A stretch of 21,872 nucleotides of DNA, taken from the NCBI GenBank assembly GCA_016870945.1, contig VGAH01000007.1:1-21872 (forward strand), given 5' to 3'. Made by a program: the position numbers and the translations under genes. Source of the DNA: Actinomycetota bacterium (lineage in GTDB: Bacteria > Actinomycetota > Actinomycetes > S36-B12 > UBA5976). Under the pieces are notes generated by a model that was not told the DNA's origin, did no database searches, and saw only the letters and a program-made list of their open reading frames with translations. Positions 6,137 through 13,425 of this stretch are shown here, one piece after another. Each line of letters opens with the position of its first letter. The first letter of the stretch is position 1.

Positions 6137-7274
6137 CGTTCGAGTTGTTCTAGGCACGTGTGCTGTGGTGCTGCTGGCGAGTTTCTTGTCGACGCCAGCG
6201 AGTGCTAGCACGGTGGCGGTGCAAGTGACGTCTATTGAGTCAGTTGCCAACCCTGTGGTGGTCGGTGAAACTTTGACTTTGACGCTGGCTATCAATGTTC
6301 CTGTTGGCATGACGTGGTCTCCCACTGGCTCTGTCGCTGTTTACTGCCCCACCAGCGCCGTCACTATTTCCGGTGGCTTGTCTTCGTGCAGTTCTGGTGC
6401 TCTTAACGCAGTCTTTACTGGCGATTCCACGGCACTGACCCCTGGTGATCATGACGTCAATCTCGCCATAAGTGTTAGTTCAGAGCCCGCAGGCCTGACA
6501 TTGGTTTCAATTTCCTTACCAAAGGCGTTCTCAACTTCAACCACGGCGGCTCTGCTTTACCGGCGCGGAGGTGCCTTCGGTTATCGAGGCAGCCTGGTGA
6601 CGGTTTATCCCACTCCGAGCATGACTCTGGGCGACACCGAAGTTGTTGCGGCGCCGGTTGAGCCCGAACCTGACCCTGAACCAACGCCGACGCCAACTCC
6701 CGAGCCAGCACCTGCACCCGCGCCGATTGCTGATCCGGCACCTGCGCCGGCGCCAAGTCCTGTACCAGCACCTGCGCCAGCAACGTCATCACCGGCGCTG
6801 CCAGAACCCGCCCCGCCGGTCAGCGAACCAACAACGCAAATTGAAAATGTTGGCCTCGCTGCTGAGCCAGCAAGCACCAGCGTTCGCTTCATTAAGTGGT
6901 CGACACCGATTTCTTGGCAATCAATCAACGGTTTCACCTTGCGAAACAGAATGCTTAAAAGCGTTCGACCCGGCGCCACCCTGCAGAGTGAACTCGTTGG
7001 TGAGCGAATAGCGATCCAATATCTTTCGGGCCCAAAGCAAGGTCGTTTTCATGTGTACGCCGACGACGTTCTGCTTAGCCGCATTAACGCTTATTCAGCG
7101 ACCAACCCAGGTGACCTCAGAATTATCGAGTTGCCACTTGGCTCTTCAAACCTAACCAAAATCGTGCTATCGACGGTTGCGAGCAAAAATCGCGCAGCTA
7201 CAACCTCTATTCGCTCGCTCAGAGTTATGACTCAGTCAAGCCCTAAATCAGAAAGTGAGAGCGCGGCTCGATAA
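6132..7274 (+). CDS. Secreted protein: beta-sandwich, proline-rich linker, jelly-roll-like C-terminal domain
   Basis: The function is unknown. The 380-residue product has a Sec signal peptide (about 1-25, cleavage after ASA). An Ig-like beta-rich domain follows (about 26-165), containing VVVGETLTLTLAINVP and several Cys. A low-complexity spacer (about 173-235) of EPEPDPEPTPTP and PAPAPAP type is likely a cell-wall-spanning linker. The C-terminal domain (about 245-367) resembles the domain found at the ends of many secreted actinobacterial proteins: RPGATLQSELVGERIAIQY, GPKQGRFHVYADDVLLSRINAYSA and a final beta-strand. That pattern has a GARV/FSGRSIAWV-RVYVDG-VDLYSA layout and is probably a carbohydrate- or surface-binding jelly roll. 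This copy is diverged. There is no LPXTG motif or C-terminal transmembrane helix. The 3' end overlaps pyrE on the other strand by 43 bases. Confidence 0.72.
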   Translation: MGVRVVLGTCAVVLLASFLSTPASASTVAVQVTSIESVANPVVVGETLTLTLAINVPVGMTWSPTGSVAVYCPTSAVTISGGLSSCSSGALNAVFTGDSTALTPGDHDVNLAISVSSEPAGLTLVSISLPKAFSTSTTAALLYRRGGAFGYRGSLVTVYPTPSMTLGDTEVVAAPVEPEPDPEPTPTPTPEPAPAPAPIADPAPAPAPSPVPAPAPATSSPALPEPAPPVSEPTTQIENVGLAAEPASTSVRFIKWSTPISWQSINGFTLRNRMLKSVRPGATLQSELVGERIAIQYLSGPKQGRFHVYADDVLLSRINAYSATNPGDLRIIELPLGSSNLTKIVLSTVASKNRAATTSIRSLRVMTQSSPKSESESAAR

Positions 7275-7789
7275 TCAAGGCCAGCTGATTCAACCGCCGC
7301 TCGCGCACCGCGGTCGACGATGACAGCAACCCCAACGACAGTGGCACCTGCGGCTCGCATTGCTTCAACTGCAGTGAGAACACTGCCGCCAGTCGTGGAT
7401 GTGTCTTCAACCGCGACGACCCGCTTGCCTTTGACACTTGGCCCTTCAACTTGTTTTTGAAGGCCGTGAGTTTTTGCATTCTTGCGAACAATTGCCCCGC
7501 TCATTGGCAACCGGCCCCCCGCACTTGCGTGCACCATGGCACTGACTACTGGGTCGGCACCCAGGGTTAATCCGCCAGCCATCTCGGGTTGCCAGTCGGC
7601 AACTAGTTCACACATGACTTGCCCGATAAGTGGCGCAACTTCGACATCGAGAGTGACCCGCCTTAAGTCAACGTAAAAGTCGGCCTCTTGCCCAGATGAA
7701 AGTGTGACCTTTTCAAAAACGACTGCTTTTTCTTTGATCAAACCTGCGAGACGCTGTAGGTCATCTGACAACTGAGGTGAAGTGCTCAT
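7232..7789 (-). CDS. pyrE: Orotate phosphoribosyltransferase
   Basis: PyrE joins orotate and PRPP to give orotidine 5'-monophosphate, the fifth step of UMP synthesis, in the cytoplasm. The 185-residue product has the normal length. It shows the catalytic-loop Lys motif RKNAKTHG (102-109), and the PRPP-binding motif VVAVEDTSTTGGS (124-136) after a hydrophobic strand. The early SSGQEADFYVDLR (31-43) matches the orotate-site region. It is the only minus-strand gene here. Its ATG sits seven bases after a TAGGCT box and divergent to the methyltransferase gene, while its end overlaps the 6132 gene. No other pyr genes are present, so it stands alone, as is usual in actinobacteria. Confidence 0.95.
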   Translation of the reverse strand: MSTSPQLSDDLQRLAGLIKEKAVVFEKVTLSSGQEADFYVDLRRVTLDVEVAPLIGQVMCELVADWQPEMAGGLTLGADPVVSAMVHASAGGRLPMSGAIVRKNAKTHGLQKQVEGPSVKGKRVVAVEDTSTTGGSVLTAVEAMRAAGATVVGVAVIVDRGARAAVESAGLDYRAALSLSDLGLD

Positions 7790-7796
7790 TGGCGGC

Positions 7797-7802
7797 AGCC
7801 TA
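7797..7802 (-). promoter_or_regulatory. -10 element TAGGCT of a leaderless pyrE promoter
   Basis: Read on the minus strand, TAGGCT is followed by seven bases and then the pyrE ATG, with no Shine-Dalgarno sequence. Its last two bases are shared with the divergent -10 box of the methyltransferase gene. Any -35 must lie in the first codons of that gene. Confidence 0.55.
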
Positions 7803-7806
7803 AGGT
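7801..7806 (+). promoter_or_regulatory. -10 element TAAGGT of a leaderless promoter for the RNA methyltransferase gene
   Basis: TAAGGT is followed by seven bases and the GTG at 7814. It overlaps the pyrE -10 box on the other strand at 7801-7802. Polymerase probably cannot occupy both at once. Any -35 falls inside the pyrE start. Confidence 0.55.
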
Positions 7807-7813
7807 CGCCGTT

Positions 7814-8425
7814 GTGTCTGAAGACGAGCGCGAAATAGGGGTGGGGCCGCTACCCAAACCGTGGCCTAACGACCAGCGGCTCGACCCGGAATTACTTGCC
7901 AATGGCGATCAAAGAAATGTCATCGATGCCTACAGATATTGGTCTGTTGAGGCGATCAAGACTGATCTCGATCTGCGTAGGCACTCATTTCATGTCGCGA
8001 TTGAAAACTGGGTTAACGACAACAACATCGGGTCAGTGGTGAGAACGGCAAACGCCTTTTTAGCAAAAGAGGTTCATTTCATTGGTAGAAAACGATGGAA
8101 CCGACGCGGTGCCATGGGAACAGAGCTCTATCAACATCTGCGACATCACGAAGGTCTATCGGAATTCCTAAGTTGGGTGCAAGAAACTGGTCTTGAAGTC
8201 ATCGGCATAGATAACGCACTCGAGGCCACCCCGCTAGAAACAGCTGTACTGCCTAGGGACTGTGTTCTTCTGTTCGGTCAAGAAGGTGCTGGGTTAAGCG
8301 CACCCGCACAAGAGATTTGCACCGCCGTTCTCTCAATTGCGCAATTTGGTTCGACACGTTCAATCAATGCGGGTGCTGCTGCTGCAATCGCGATGCACAC
8401 ATGGGTGCGTGAACATGGTCTATGA
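7814..8425 (+). CDS. TrmH/SpoU-family (SPOUT) RNA 2'-O-methyltransferase
   Basis: The enzyme is predicted to move a methyl group from SAM to a ribose 2'-hydroxyl of tRNA or rRNA. The 203-residue product carries the three SpoU motifs of the trefoil-knot fold: motif 1 NWVNDNNIGSVVRTANAF (65-82) with the catalytic Arg, motif 2 LLFGQEGAGLS (152-162), and motif 3 IAQFGSTRSINAGAAAAIA (175-193). There is no separate N-terminal RNA-binding domain beyond about 50 residues. Which nucleotide is modified cannot be told, so no symbol is given. The GTG start is fixed by a TAAGGT box seven bases upstream. Its end overlaps the next gene by eleven bases. Pairing with pyrE is common in actinobacteria. Confidence 0.9.
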   Translation: MSEDEREIGVGPLPKPWPNDQRLDPELLANGDQRNVIDAYRYWSVEAIKTDLDLRRHSFHVAIENWVNDNNIGSVVRTANAFLAKEVHFIGRKRWNRRGAMGTELYQHLRHHEGLSEFLSWVQETGLEVIGIDNALEATPLETAVLPRDCVLLFGQEGAGLSAPAQEICTAVLSIAQFGSTRSINAGAAAAIAMHTWVREHGL

Positions 8426-9416
8426 CGTCGTAGTAGTTGGCGGCGGCATAACTGCTGCTTCTTTTGTTTCACGGTTAAACGCTCTTAAGCCAGAGCTAAA
8501 AATTTTGGTGCTGGATAAAGCGATGCGCCCAGGCGGTCGATTAGGCGCTCGAACACTAGATCTATCTACTGGTGTTCACGAAGTCGACATTGGGGCCGCG
8601 TACTTAACCGCCTCGAGTGAAGAGTTTCGAACTCAAGTCGCTCAGTGGTTAAGTCGTGGCCTACTGCGCGAATGGACCGAATCGCTTTGGGTATTTGACG
8701 GTGCCAAGCGAAGTGAATCAGCTAAGGGGCCCATGCGATATGCGGCTAAAGACGGGCTTCGAAGTTTGGTCGCTGATTATTTTTCTAAGTTTGCTGCAGA
8801 CTCCCCCGGAAGGATTGAATATCGGCTTCAAACGGCGATAAAAAGTTTGGACGCGCTTGAAGGCTTCGGTGCGCAAGCCATGGTTTTTGCGTGCCCGGTT
8901 CAGCAAGCACTTCGCGTCATTGATACCGCCCAGCCGCCTCGCATTTCACACCAACAGCGAGCAGAACTTGAGCAGTTTAAGTCGAAGCCGGTCATTGCCG
9001 CTTGGGCGTCATTTGCAGAAGTTAGTTGGCCTGACTTTCGTGCAGCGTTCGTGAATCAGAACAAGACCCTTTCGCTAATCGCAGACGACGGATCTCGTCG
9101 CGGCGATGGCGCCCCCGTCCTAGTTGTTCATAGCTCTCATGAATTCGCCGAAGAACATCAAATTGCAGAGGGCACCGCGCTTGAGCTAATAGGCGAAGCC
9201 CTAAAGCTTTTAGACGTTCGCGCCGAACCAATCATCATTGGTCAACACAGATGGGGGTTAGCGCAACCAAGCACCACAAGTGACTCGCCGTTTTGGTTTG
9301 ACGATCATCGCCTGGCGATTTGCGGCGACGAGTGGGGTGGCCCGAGCAAAGTAGAAACAGCCTGGCTATCTGGTGCTCGATTAGCGGATTTCATCGCGCA
9401 ATCTAAATTCGCCTAG
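8415..9416 (+). CDS. FAD-dependent NAD(P)-binding oxidoreductase, renalase/amine-oxidase-like
   Basis: The 333-residue flavoprotein has a Rossmann dinucleotide-binding start, YDVVVVGGGITAAS (residues 3-16), with the third Gly of GxGxxG replaced by Ala. An acidic strand end follows (VLDKA), then the RPGGRLGAR motif (38-46) and EVDIGAAYLTA. The C-terminal FAD-closing motif AICGDEWGGPSKVETAWLSG lies at about 300-320. This layout is that of renalase and related amine-oxidase-superfamily proteins; the substrate is unknown. The ATG at 8415 puts the Rossmann strand right at the N-terminus and overlaps the methyltransferase stop by eleven bases. A GTG at 8409 would add two residues. The frame stays open back to 8337, but those residues do not look like protein of this family. 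Confidence 0.85.
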   Translation: MVYDVVVVGGGITAASFVSRLNALKPELKILVLDKAMRPGGRLGARTLDLSTGVHEVDIGAAYLTASSEEFRTQVAQWLSRGLLREWTESLWVFDGAKRSESAKGPMRYAAKDGLRSLVADYFSKFAADSPGRIEYRLQTAIKSLDALEGFGAQAMVFACPVQQALRVIDTAQPPRISHQQRAELEQFKSKPVIAAWASFAEVSWPDFRAAFVNQNKTLSLIADDGSRRGDGAPVLVVHSSHEFAEEHQIAEGTALELIGEALKLLDVRAEPIIIGQHRWGLAQPSTTSDSPFWFDDHRLAICGDEWGGPSKVETAWLSGARLADFIAQSKFA

Positions 9417-9420
9417 CGAG

Positions 9421-9426
9421 TAATCT
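9421..9426 (+). promoter_or_regulatory. -10 element TAATCT of a leaderless purA promoter
   Basis: TAATCT is followed by seven bases and the purA GTG at 9434. No Shine-Dalgarno sequence lies between the flavoprotein stop and this start. It marks the probable beginning of the purine transcription units. Confidence 0.6.
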
Positions 9427-9433
9427 TTGACCA

Positions 9434-10729
9434 GTGCCCGCAGTCGTGATTGTCGGCGCCCAATGGGGCGATGAAGGTAAGGGCAAAGTCACCGATCTAA
9501 TTGGTGAATCTGTTGACTTCGTAGTTCGTTATCAGGGCGGCAACAACGCAGGGCACACCGTGGTTGTAAATACCCCGTCTGGTGAAGACAAATATGCGTT
9601 GCACCTTTTACCGACCGGCATTCTTTCGCCGAACGTGACGCCGGTTATTGGCAACGGAGTAGTAGTTGACCCGAGAGTGCTTTTGGAAGAAATCGCCGGT
9701 CTTAACGAGCGAGGTGTAGATACCTCGCGTTTGCTGCTAAGTGCTGACGCTCACTTGATAGCGCCTTACCACGTTGAACTAGATAAGACGATCGAGCGCT
9801 TTCTGGGTAATTCAAAGATCGGCACAACCGGTAGGGGTATTGGCCCCGCGTATTCAGACAAGGTGGGCCGAGTTGGTTTGCGAATTCAAGATCTCTATGA
9901 CCCCTCGATTCTTTTGCAGAAAATCGAGAGCTCACTGCAAGTTAAAAATGAGCTGTTGACAAAGGTTTATAACCGAAGAAGTTTTGATGCGAAGACTGTG
10001 GCAGACGAACTTCTTGCTTACGCCGAGCCCTTGAAGCCTTATTTAGCTGATACGTCAAAGATATTGAACGACGCACTTGATGAAAACAAGGTGGTGGTGC
10101 TCGAAGGCGGCCAAGGCACTTTGTTAGATGTTGATCACGGCACTTACCCGTTCGTCACGTCTTCGAATCCGACGGCTGGTGGTGCGTGTATTGGTTCAGG
10201 CATAGGCCCAACTCGAATTTCTTCAGTGGTCGGTATCGCCAAGGCCTACGTGACGCGTGTGGGGCAGGGGCCCTTCCCCACCGAACTAGATGACGAAATT
10301 GGTCAGCGGATTCGAGAAATCGGTGCAGAGCGCGGCACGACCACCGGGCGTGATCGCCGAACTGGCTGGTACGACGCGGTAATCGCGAGATATGCAAGCC
10401 GCATCAATGGGTTGACCGACTTGGTGCTGACAAAACTCGATGTGCTTACCGGCTTTGATCAAATTGGCGTGGCAGTGGCTTACGAGATAGACGGACGCAA
10501 AGTCTCTGATATGCCTATAACGCAAACTGAGTTTCATCACGCTAAACCGATTTATGAGTACTTACCAGGTTGGCAACAAGATATTTCAGGTGCTAGGTCT
10601 CTAAGCGACTTGCCTGAGAACGCGAGAAACTATGTGCGATTTCTTGAAGAGATCTCGAACGTGCGAATTAGCGCAATCGGGGTGGGGCCTGCTCGCGATT
10701 CAATAATTCGGATTAATTCGTTTAGTTGA
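9434..10729 (+). CDS. purA: Adenylosuccinate synthetase
   Basis: PurA couples IMP with aspartate using GTP to give adenylosuccinate, the first committed step to AMP. The 431-residue product shows the GTP-binding P-loop-like GDEGKGK (12-18) with catalytic Asp13, then NNAGHTVV with catalytic His41. It also has the IMP-contacting TTGRGIGPAY, the GGQGTLLDVDHGTYPFVTSSN block near 223-244, and the GTTTGRDRR loop (301-309). C-terminal LTKLDVL is the guanine-recognition motif. Length is normal. The GTG start follows a leaderless -10 box. The TGA overlaps the TTG of purD in TTGA, so purD is probably translationally coupled. Confidence 0.98.
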   Translation: MPAVVIVGAQWGDEGKGKVTDLIGESVDFVVRYQGGNNAGHTVVVNTPSGEDKYALHLLPTGILSPNVTPVIGNGVVVDPRVLLEEIAGLNERGVDTSRLLLSADAHLIAPYHVELDKTIERFLGNSKIGTTGRGIGPAYSDKVGRVGLRIQDLYDPSILLQKIESSLQVKNELLTKVYNRRSFDAKTVADELLAYAEPLKPYLADTSKILNDALDENKVVVLEGGQGTLLDVDHGTYPFVTSSNPTAGGACIGSGIGPTRISSVVGIAKAYVTRVGQGPFPTELDDEIGQRIREIGAERGTTTGRDRRTGWYDAVIARYASRINGLTDLVLTKLDVLTGFDQIGVAVAYEIDGRKVSDMPITQTEFHHAKPIYEYLPGWQQDISGARSLSDLPENARNYVRFLEEISNVRISAIGVGPARDSIIRINSFS

Positions 10730-11967
10730 AAGTCGTGGTGGTGGGTTCTGGCGCCCGCGAGCACGCCTTAATTAAGAAGTTCAAGTCTGAATCAGAGGTA
10801 TCTGAAGTCTTTGCAGTTGGTGAAAACGCAGGCATTGCTGCCGATGCAGAGGTTCTTGCTAGCGACTTCACCAATATAAAAGAAACAGTCATCTCGATTT
10901 CAAAAGCGCGACCTGACCTTGTGGTGGTAGGGCCAGAAGCTCCGCTAGTAGCAGGTTTAGTAGACAGCCTCGCCAACGCAGGTGTTCGCACGTTTGGCCC
11001 ATCGGCAAAAGCGGCAGAACTTGAATCTAGTAAGGCGTTTGCAAAGTCGGTAATGCACTCTGCTGGTGTCGCTACAGCTCTAGCGAGTAGATGCACAGAT
11101 CTTGATGAAGCCAAGCAAGCACTTCTTACGCGCAAACCCCCGTACGTCGTCAAAGATGACGCGCTGGCATCAGGTAAAGGTGTAGTCGTGACAGAAGATG
11201 AAAGGCAAGCGTTGGCTCACGCAAAAGAGGTTCTGCTTGGTTCAGGCTGTGTCTTGGTAGAAGATTTTCTACCCGGCAAAGAAGCGTCGTTGTTTTTTAT
11301 TTGCGACGGCGAGAGTGCGTTGCCTTTGATACCAGCAAGAGACCACAAGCGATTACTCGACGGTGATCTTGGCCCGAACACCGGCGGGATGGGTGCCTAT
11401 GCACCACTACCTGATTTCACCAGCGCCGATGCGTCTCGGCTTATCGAAGAGGTTGCTCACCCAATTTTGGGTGAGATGAATAAGCGAGGGGTTGCCTTTA
11501 AGGGGTTGCTCTATGCCGGGCTGATGTTGGACGGGGGCTCAGCGCGCATCGTTGAGTTCAATGTGCGCTTTGGCGACCCTGAGACTCAGTCAGTCTTGCC
11601 CCTGATGAGCTCGTCACTGGCGAACTTGTTAGTTGCAGCTGCAGATGGCGATTTGACTTCTGTTAACGCACCGCAATGGTCAGACGCTGCTGCTGTCACC
11701 GTGGTTTTGGCCGCAGATGGTTACCCAAGTTCACCTAAAGCCGGTGCCCAAATCTCTGGACTCGTCGAGGCCGCAACCGTGCCCAATGTCATCGTCACCC
11801 ATGCTGGCACGACAAATGTGAATGCACCCAGGGTCAATGGCGGTCGCGTCCTTTCGATCACTGCCACAGGTGAGAGTGCTGAGCGCGCACGTGATAGCGC
11901 ATATCGCGCGGTGTCGAAGATCAAATTTGAAGGAATGCAATATCGAGGCGATATCGCCAAGGTATGA
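10726..11967 (+). CDS. purD: Phosphoribosylamine-glycine ligase (GAR synthetase)
   Basis: PurD joins glycine to 5-phosphoribosylamine with ATP, giving GAR (second step of purine synthesis). The 413-residue ATP-grasp protein begins with the substrate-binding loop VVVVGSGAREHAL (3-15). It continues with the ATP-grasp lysine region KDDALASGKGVVV (143-155), the family signature GPNTGGMGAYAP, and the metal-binding VEFNVRFGDPETQ. The C-terminal domain is complete. Its TTG start overlaps the purA stop by four bases (TTGA), and no other start keeps the glycine loop at the right place. A gap of 37 bases separates it from purB. Confidence 0.97.
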   Translation: MKVVVVGSGAREHALIKKFKSESEVSEVFAVGENAGIAADAEVLASDFTNIKETVISISKARPDLVVVGPEAPLVAGLVDSLANAGVRTFGPSAKAAELESSKAFAKSVMHSAGVATALASRCTDLDEAKQALLTRKPPYVVKDDALASGKGVVVTEDERQALAHAKEVLLGSGCVLVEDFLPGKEASLFFICDGESALPLIPARDHKRLLDGDLGPNTGGMGAYAPLPDFTSADASRLIEEVAHPILGEMNKRGVAFKGLLYAGLMLDGGSARIVEFNVRFGDPETQSVLPLMSSSLANLLVAAADGDLTSVNAPQWSDAAAVTVVLAADGYPSSPKAGAQISGLVEAATVPNVIVTHAGTTNVNAPRVNGGRVLSITATGESAERARDSAYRAVSKIKFEGMQYRGDIAKV

Positions 11968-11992
11968 AGGTTCAAGTGAGTAAATCGACTGA

Positions 11993-11998
11993 GACAAT
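11993..11998 (+). promoter_or_regulatory. Possible -10 element GACAAT before purB
   Basis: GACAAT ends six bases before the purB GTG. A TTCAAG at 11971-11976 sits 16 bases upstream as a possible -35. The first base departs from the TANNNT pattern of the other starts, so support is weaker, but no Shine-Dalgarno sequence competes with it. Confidence 0.35.
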
Positions 11999-12004
11999 CG
12001 CGCA

Positions 12005-13420
12005 GTGACGACACCTAATCTGCTAGCAGAGCGTTATGCGTCAGATGAAATGAAATCCATTTGGTCACCTGAAAACTTGGTGCGTACCGAGCGAGATTTT
12101 TGGCTCGCGGTACTAAAAGCCCAAAAAGCTGCAGGTCTTTCGGTATCGGAATCTTCAATCAGTGCTTACGAAAACCAAATTGATCAGATTGATCTAGAAA
12201 GTATTCGCCACCGTGAGCTAGTGACCAAGCACGACGTGAAAGCCCGAATCGAAGAGTTCAACGCTCTGGCCGGGCAGCAGTTGATTCATTTGGGCTTGAC
12301 TTCGCGAGATGTAACAGAAAATGTTGAGCAGATTCTTATCAGAGAGTCTTGCCAGTTAGTTGCCAAAAAATCAGTCGCCTTATTGGCGAGGTGGGCTGAG
12401 TTTGGCATGAGGTATTCGAAGTTTCCAGTGGTAGCGCGAACTCATAACGTTCCTGCTCAAGTTACGACCCTTGGTAAGCGATTTGCAACCTGGGGTGAAG
12501 AACTGCTCTACGCGTACTTGCGAATGCAAGATGTAATGGCTTCGTACCCGCTACGAGGGGTCACTGGTGCTGTCGGAACCGGCAACGATCTAGAAGCAGT
12601 GCTCGGTAGCAAATCGAACAAGTACCAAACGTTTCAAGGCGAGATTCGTGATCACTTACACACCGACAAGTTCATGTCTTCTACCGGGCAGATCTACCCG
12701 CGATCCCTGGATTTCTTTGTTGTTTCAACACTGTCTTTGGTAGCGGCAGCACCCTCATCGTTTGCAACCACCATCAGGCTTTTGGCAGGTGACGGCTTGG
12801 TCTCAGAGGGTTTTGGCCAAGGTCAGGTTGGTTCTTCCGCGATGCCGCACAAGATGAATGCAAGATCTTGCGAGCGCATCAATGGCTTGAATGTCGTGTT
12901 AAAGGGGTTTCTGTCGATGTTTACTAGCTTGACTGGTTCTCAGTGGTACGAAGGTGATGTCAGTTGTTCTGTGGTCAGAAGAATTGCTCTGCCGAATTCT
13001 TTCTATGCGATTGATGGGCTACTTGATACGACCATTCGAGTAAGCGATGACCTATCGATTTACGAAGAAGCTTTTTCTGCTGAGTTGGCGAGCGAACTGC
13101 CTCTGTTGGCAAGCGGCCAAATCATGGCTGCGGCGGTAAAAGCTGGGGTTGGGCGCGAAGATGCGCACTGGATCATTGGTGAACAGGCGCGAAACTTGCT
13201 TGCGGCTCGACGCGAGGGCGAGCCATTTTCGCTAGCCCATGCCCTTGCGAAAGAAGCTCGGCTGGGCTTGAGTGAATCTGCGATTAGCGAGATCATCGAA
13301 ACGACTGGTGACACGTTAGGCCAGTCGGTTGACCAAGTTGCTGAAGTTGTTGAAGCAGTAGCTGCTTTGATTGCATTGAACCCTTCTTGGGCGAAGTACC
13401 GACCAGGTAAGAGCGTTTAG
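12005..13420 (+). CDS. purB: Adenylosuccinate lyase
   Basis: PurB releases fumarate from SAICAR (giving AICAR) and from adenylosuccinate (giving AMP), so it serves both the main pathway and the PurA branch. The 471-residue product belongs to the fumarase/aspartase superfamily. It has the early RHRELVTKHDVKARIEEF and LGLTSRDVTENVEQ regions, the ARTHNVPAQ motif with the acid His, and the fumarate-lyase signature GSSAMPHKMN with the catalytic-loop Ser. Length matches the actinobacterial form of about 470 residues. The GTG start lies 37 bases after purD, with a possible -10 box just upstream. purC follows after five bases. Confidence 0.97.
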   Translation: MTTPNLLAERYASDEMKSIWSPENLVRTERDFWLAVLKAQKAAGLSVSESSISAYENQIDQIDLESIRHRELVTKHDVKARIEEFNALAGQQLIHLGLTSRDVTENVEQILIRESCQLVAKKSVALLARWAEFGMRYSKFPVVARTHNVPAQVTTLGKRFATWGEELLYAYLRMQDVMASYPLRGVTGAVGTGNDLEAVLGSKSNKYQTFQGEIRDHLHTDKFMSSTGQIYPRSLDFFVVSTLSLVAAAPSSFATTIRLLAGDGLVSEGFGQGQVGSSAMPHKMNARSCERINGLNVVLKGFLSMFTSLTGSQWYEGDVSCSVVRRIALPNSFYAIDGLLDTTIRVSDDLSIYEEAFSAELASELPLLASGQIMAAAVKAGVGREDAHWIIGEQARNLLAARREGEPFSLAHALAKEARLGLSESAISEIIETTGDTLGQSVDQVAEVVEAVAALIALNPSWAKYRPGKSV

Positions 13421-13425
13421 TTCTC

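Noticed and set aside
6650..6835. Short CCTGCGCC/CCAGCACC repeats
   Set aside because: They looked array-like, but they are codon repeats of a Pro/Ala/Glu linker in a real gene, without fixed-length spacers, so not CRISPR or a minisatellite of separate interest.
6643..7011. Plus-strand Arg/Pro/Gln-rich frame overlapping the proline linker
   Set aside because: It is a +1 shadow of the repetitive linker codons. The signal-peptide frame from 6132 runs through and explains the region.
8337..8414. Upstream extension of the flavoprotein frame
   Set aside because: The residues (Arg/Cys/His-rich) lie inside the methyltransferase SpoU motif 3 region and would sit before a Rossmann strand that normally begins the protein.
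9417..9433. Purine riboswitch or PurR box upstream of the pur genes
   Set aside because: The spacers before purA, purB and purF are 17, 37 and 25 bases, far too short for a riboswitch aptamer, and I saw no repeated operator shared by the three.
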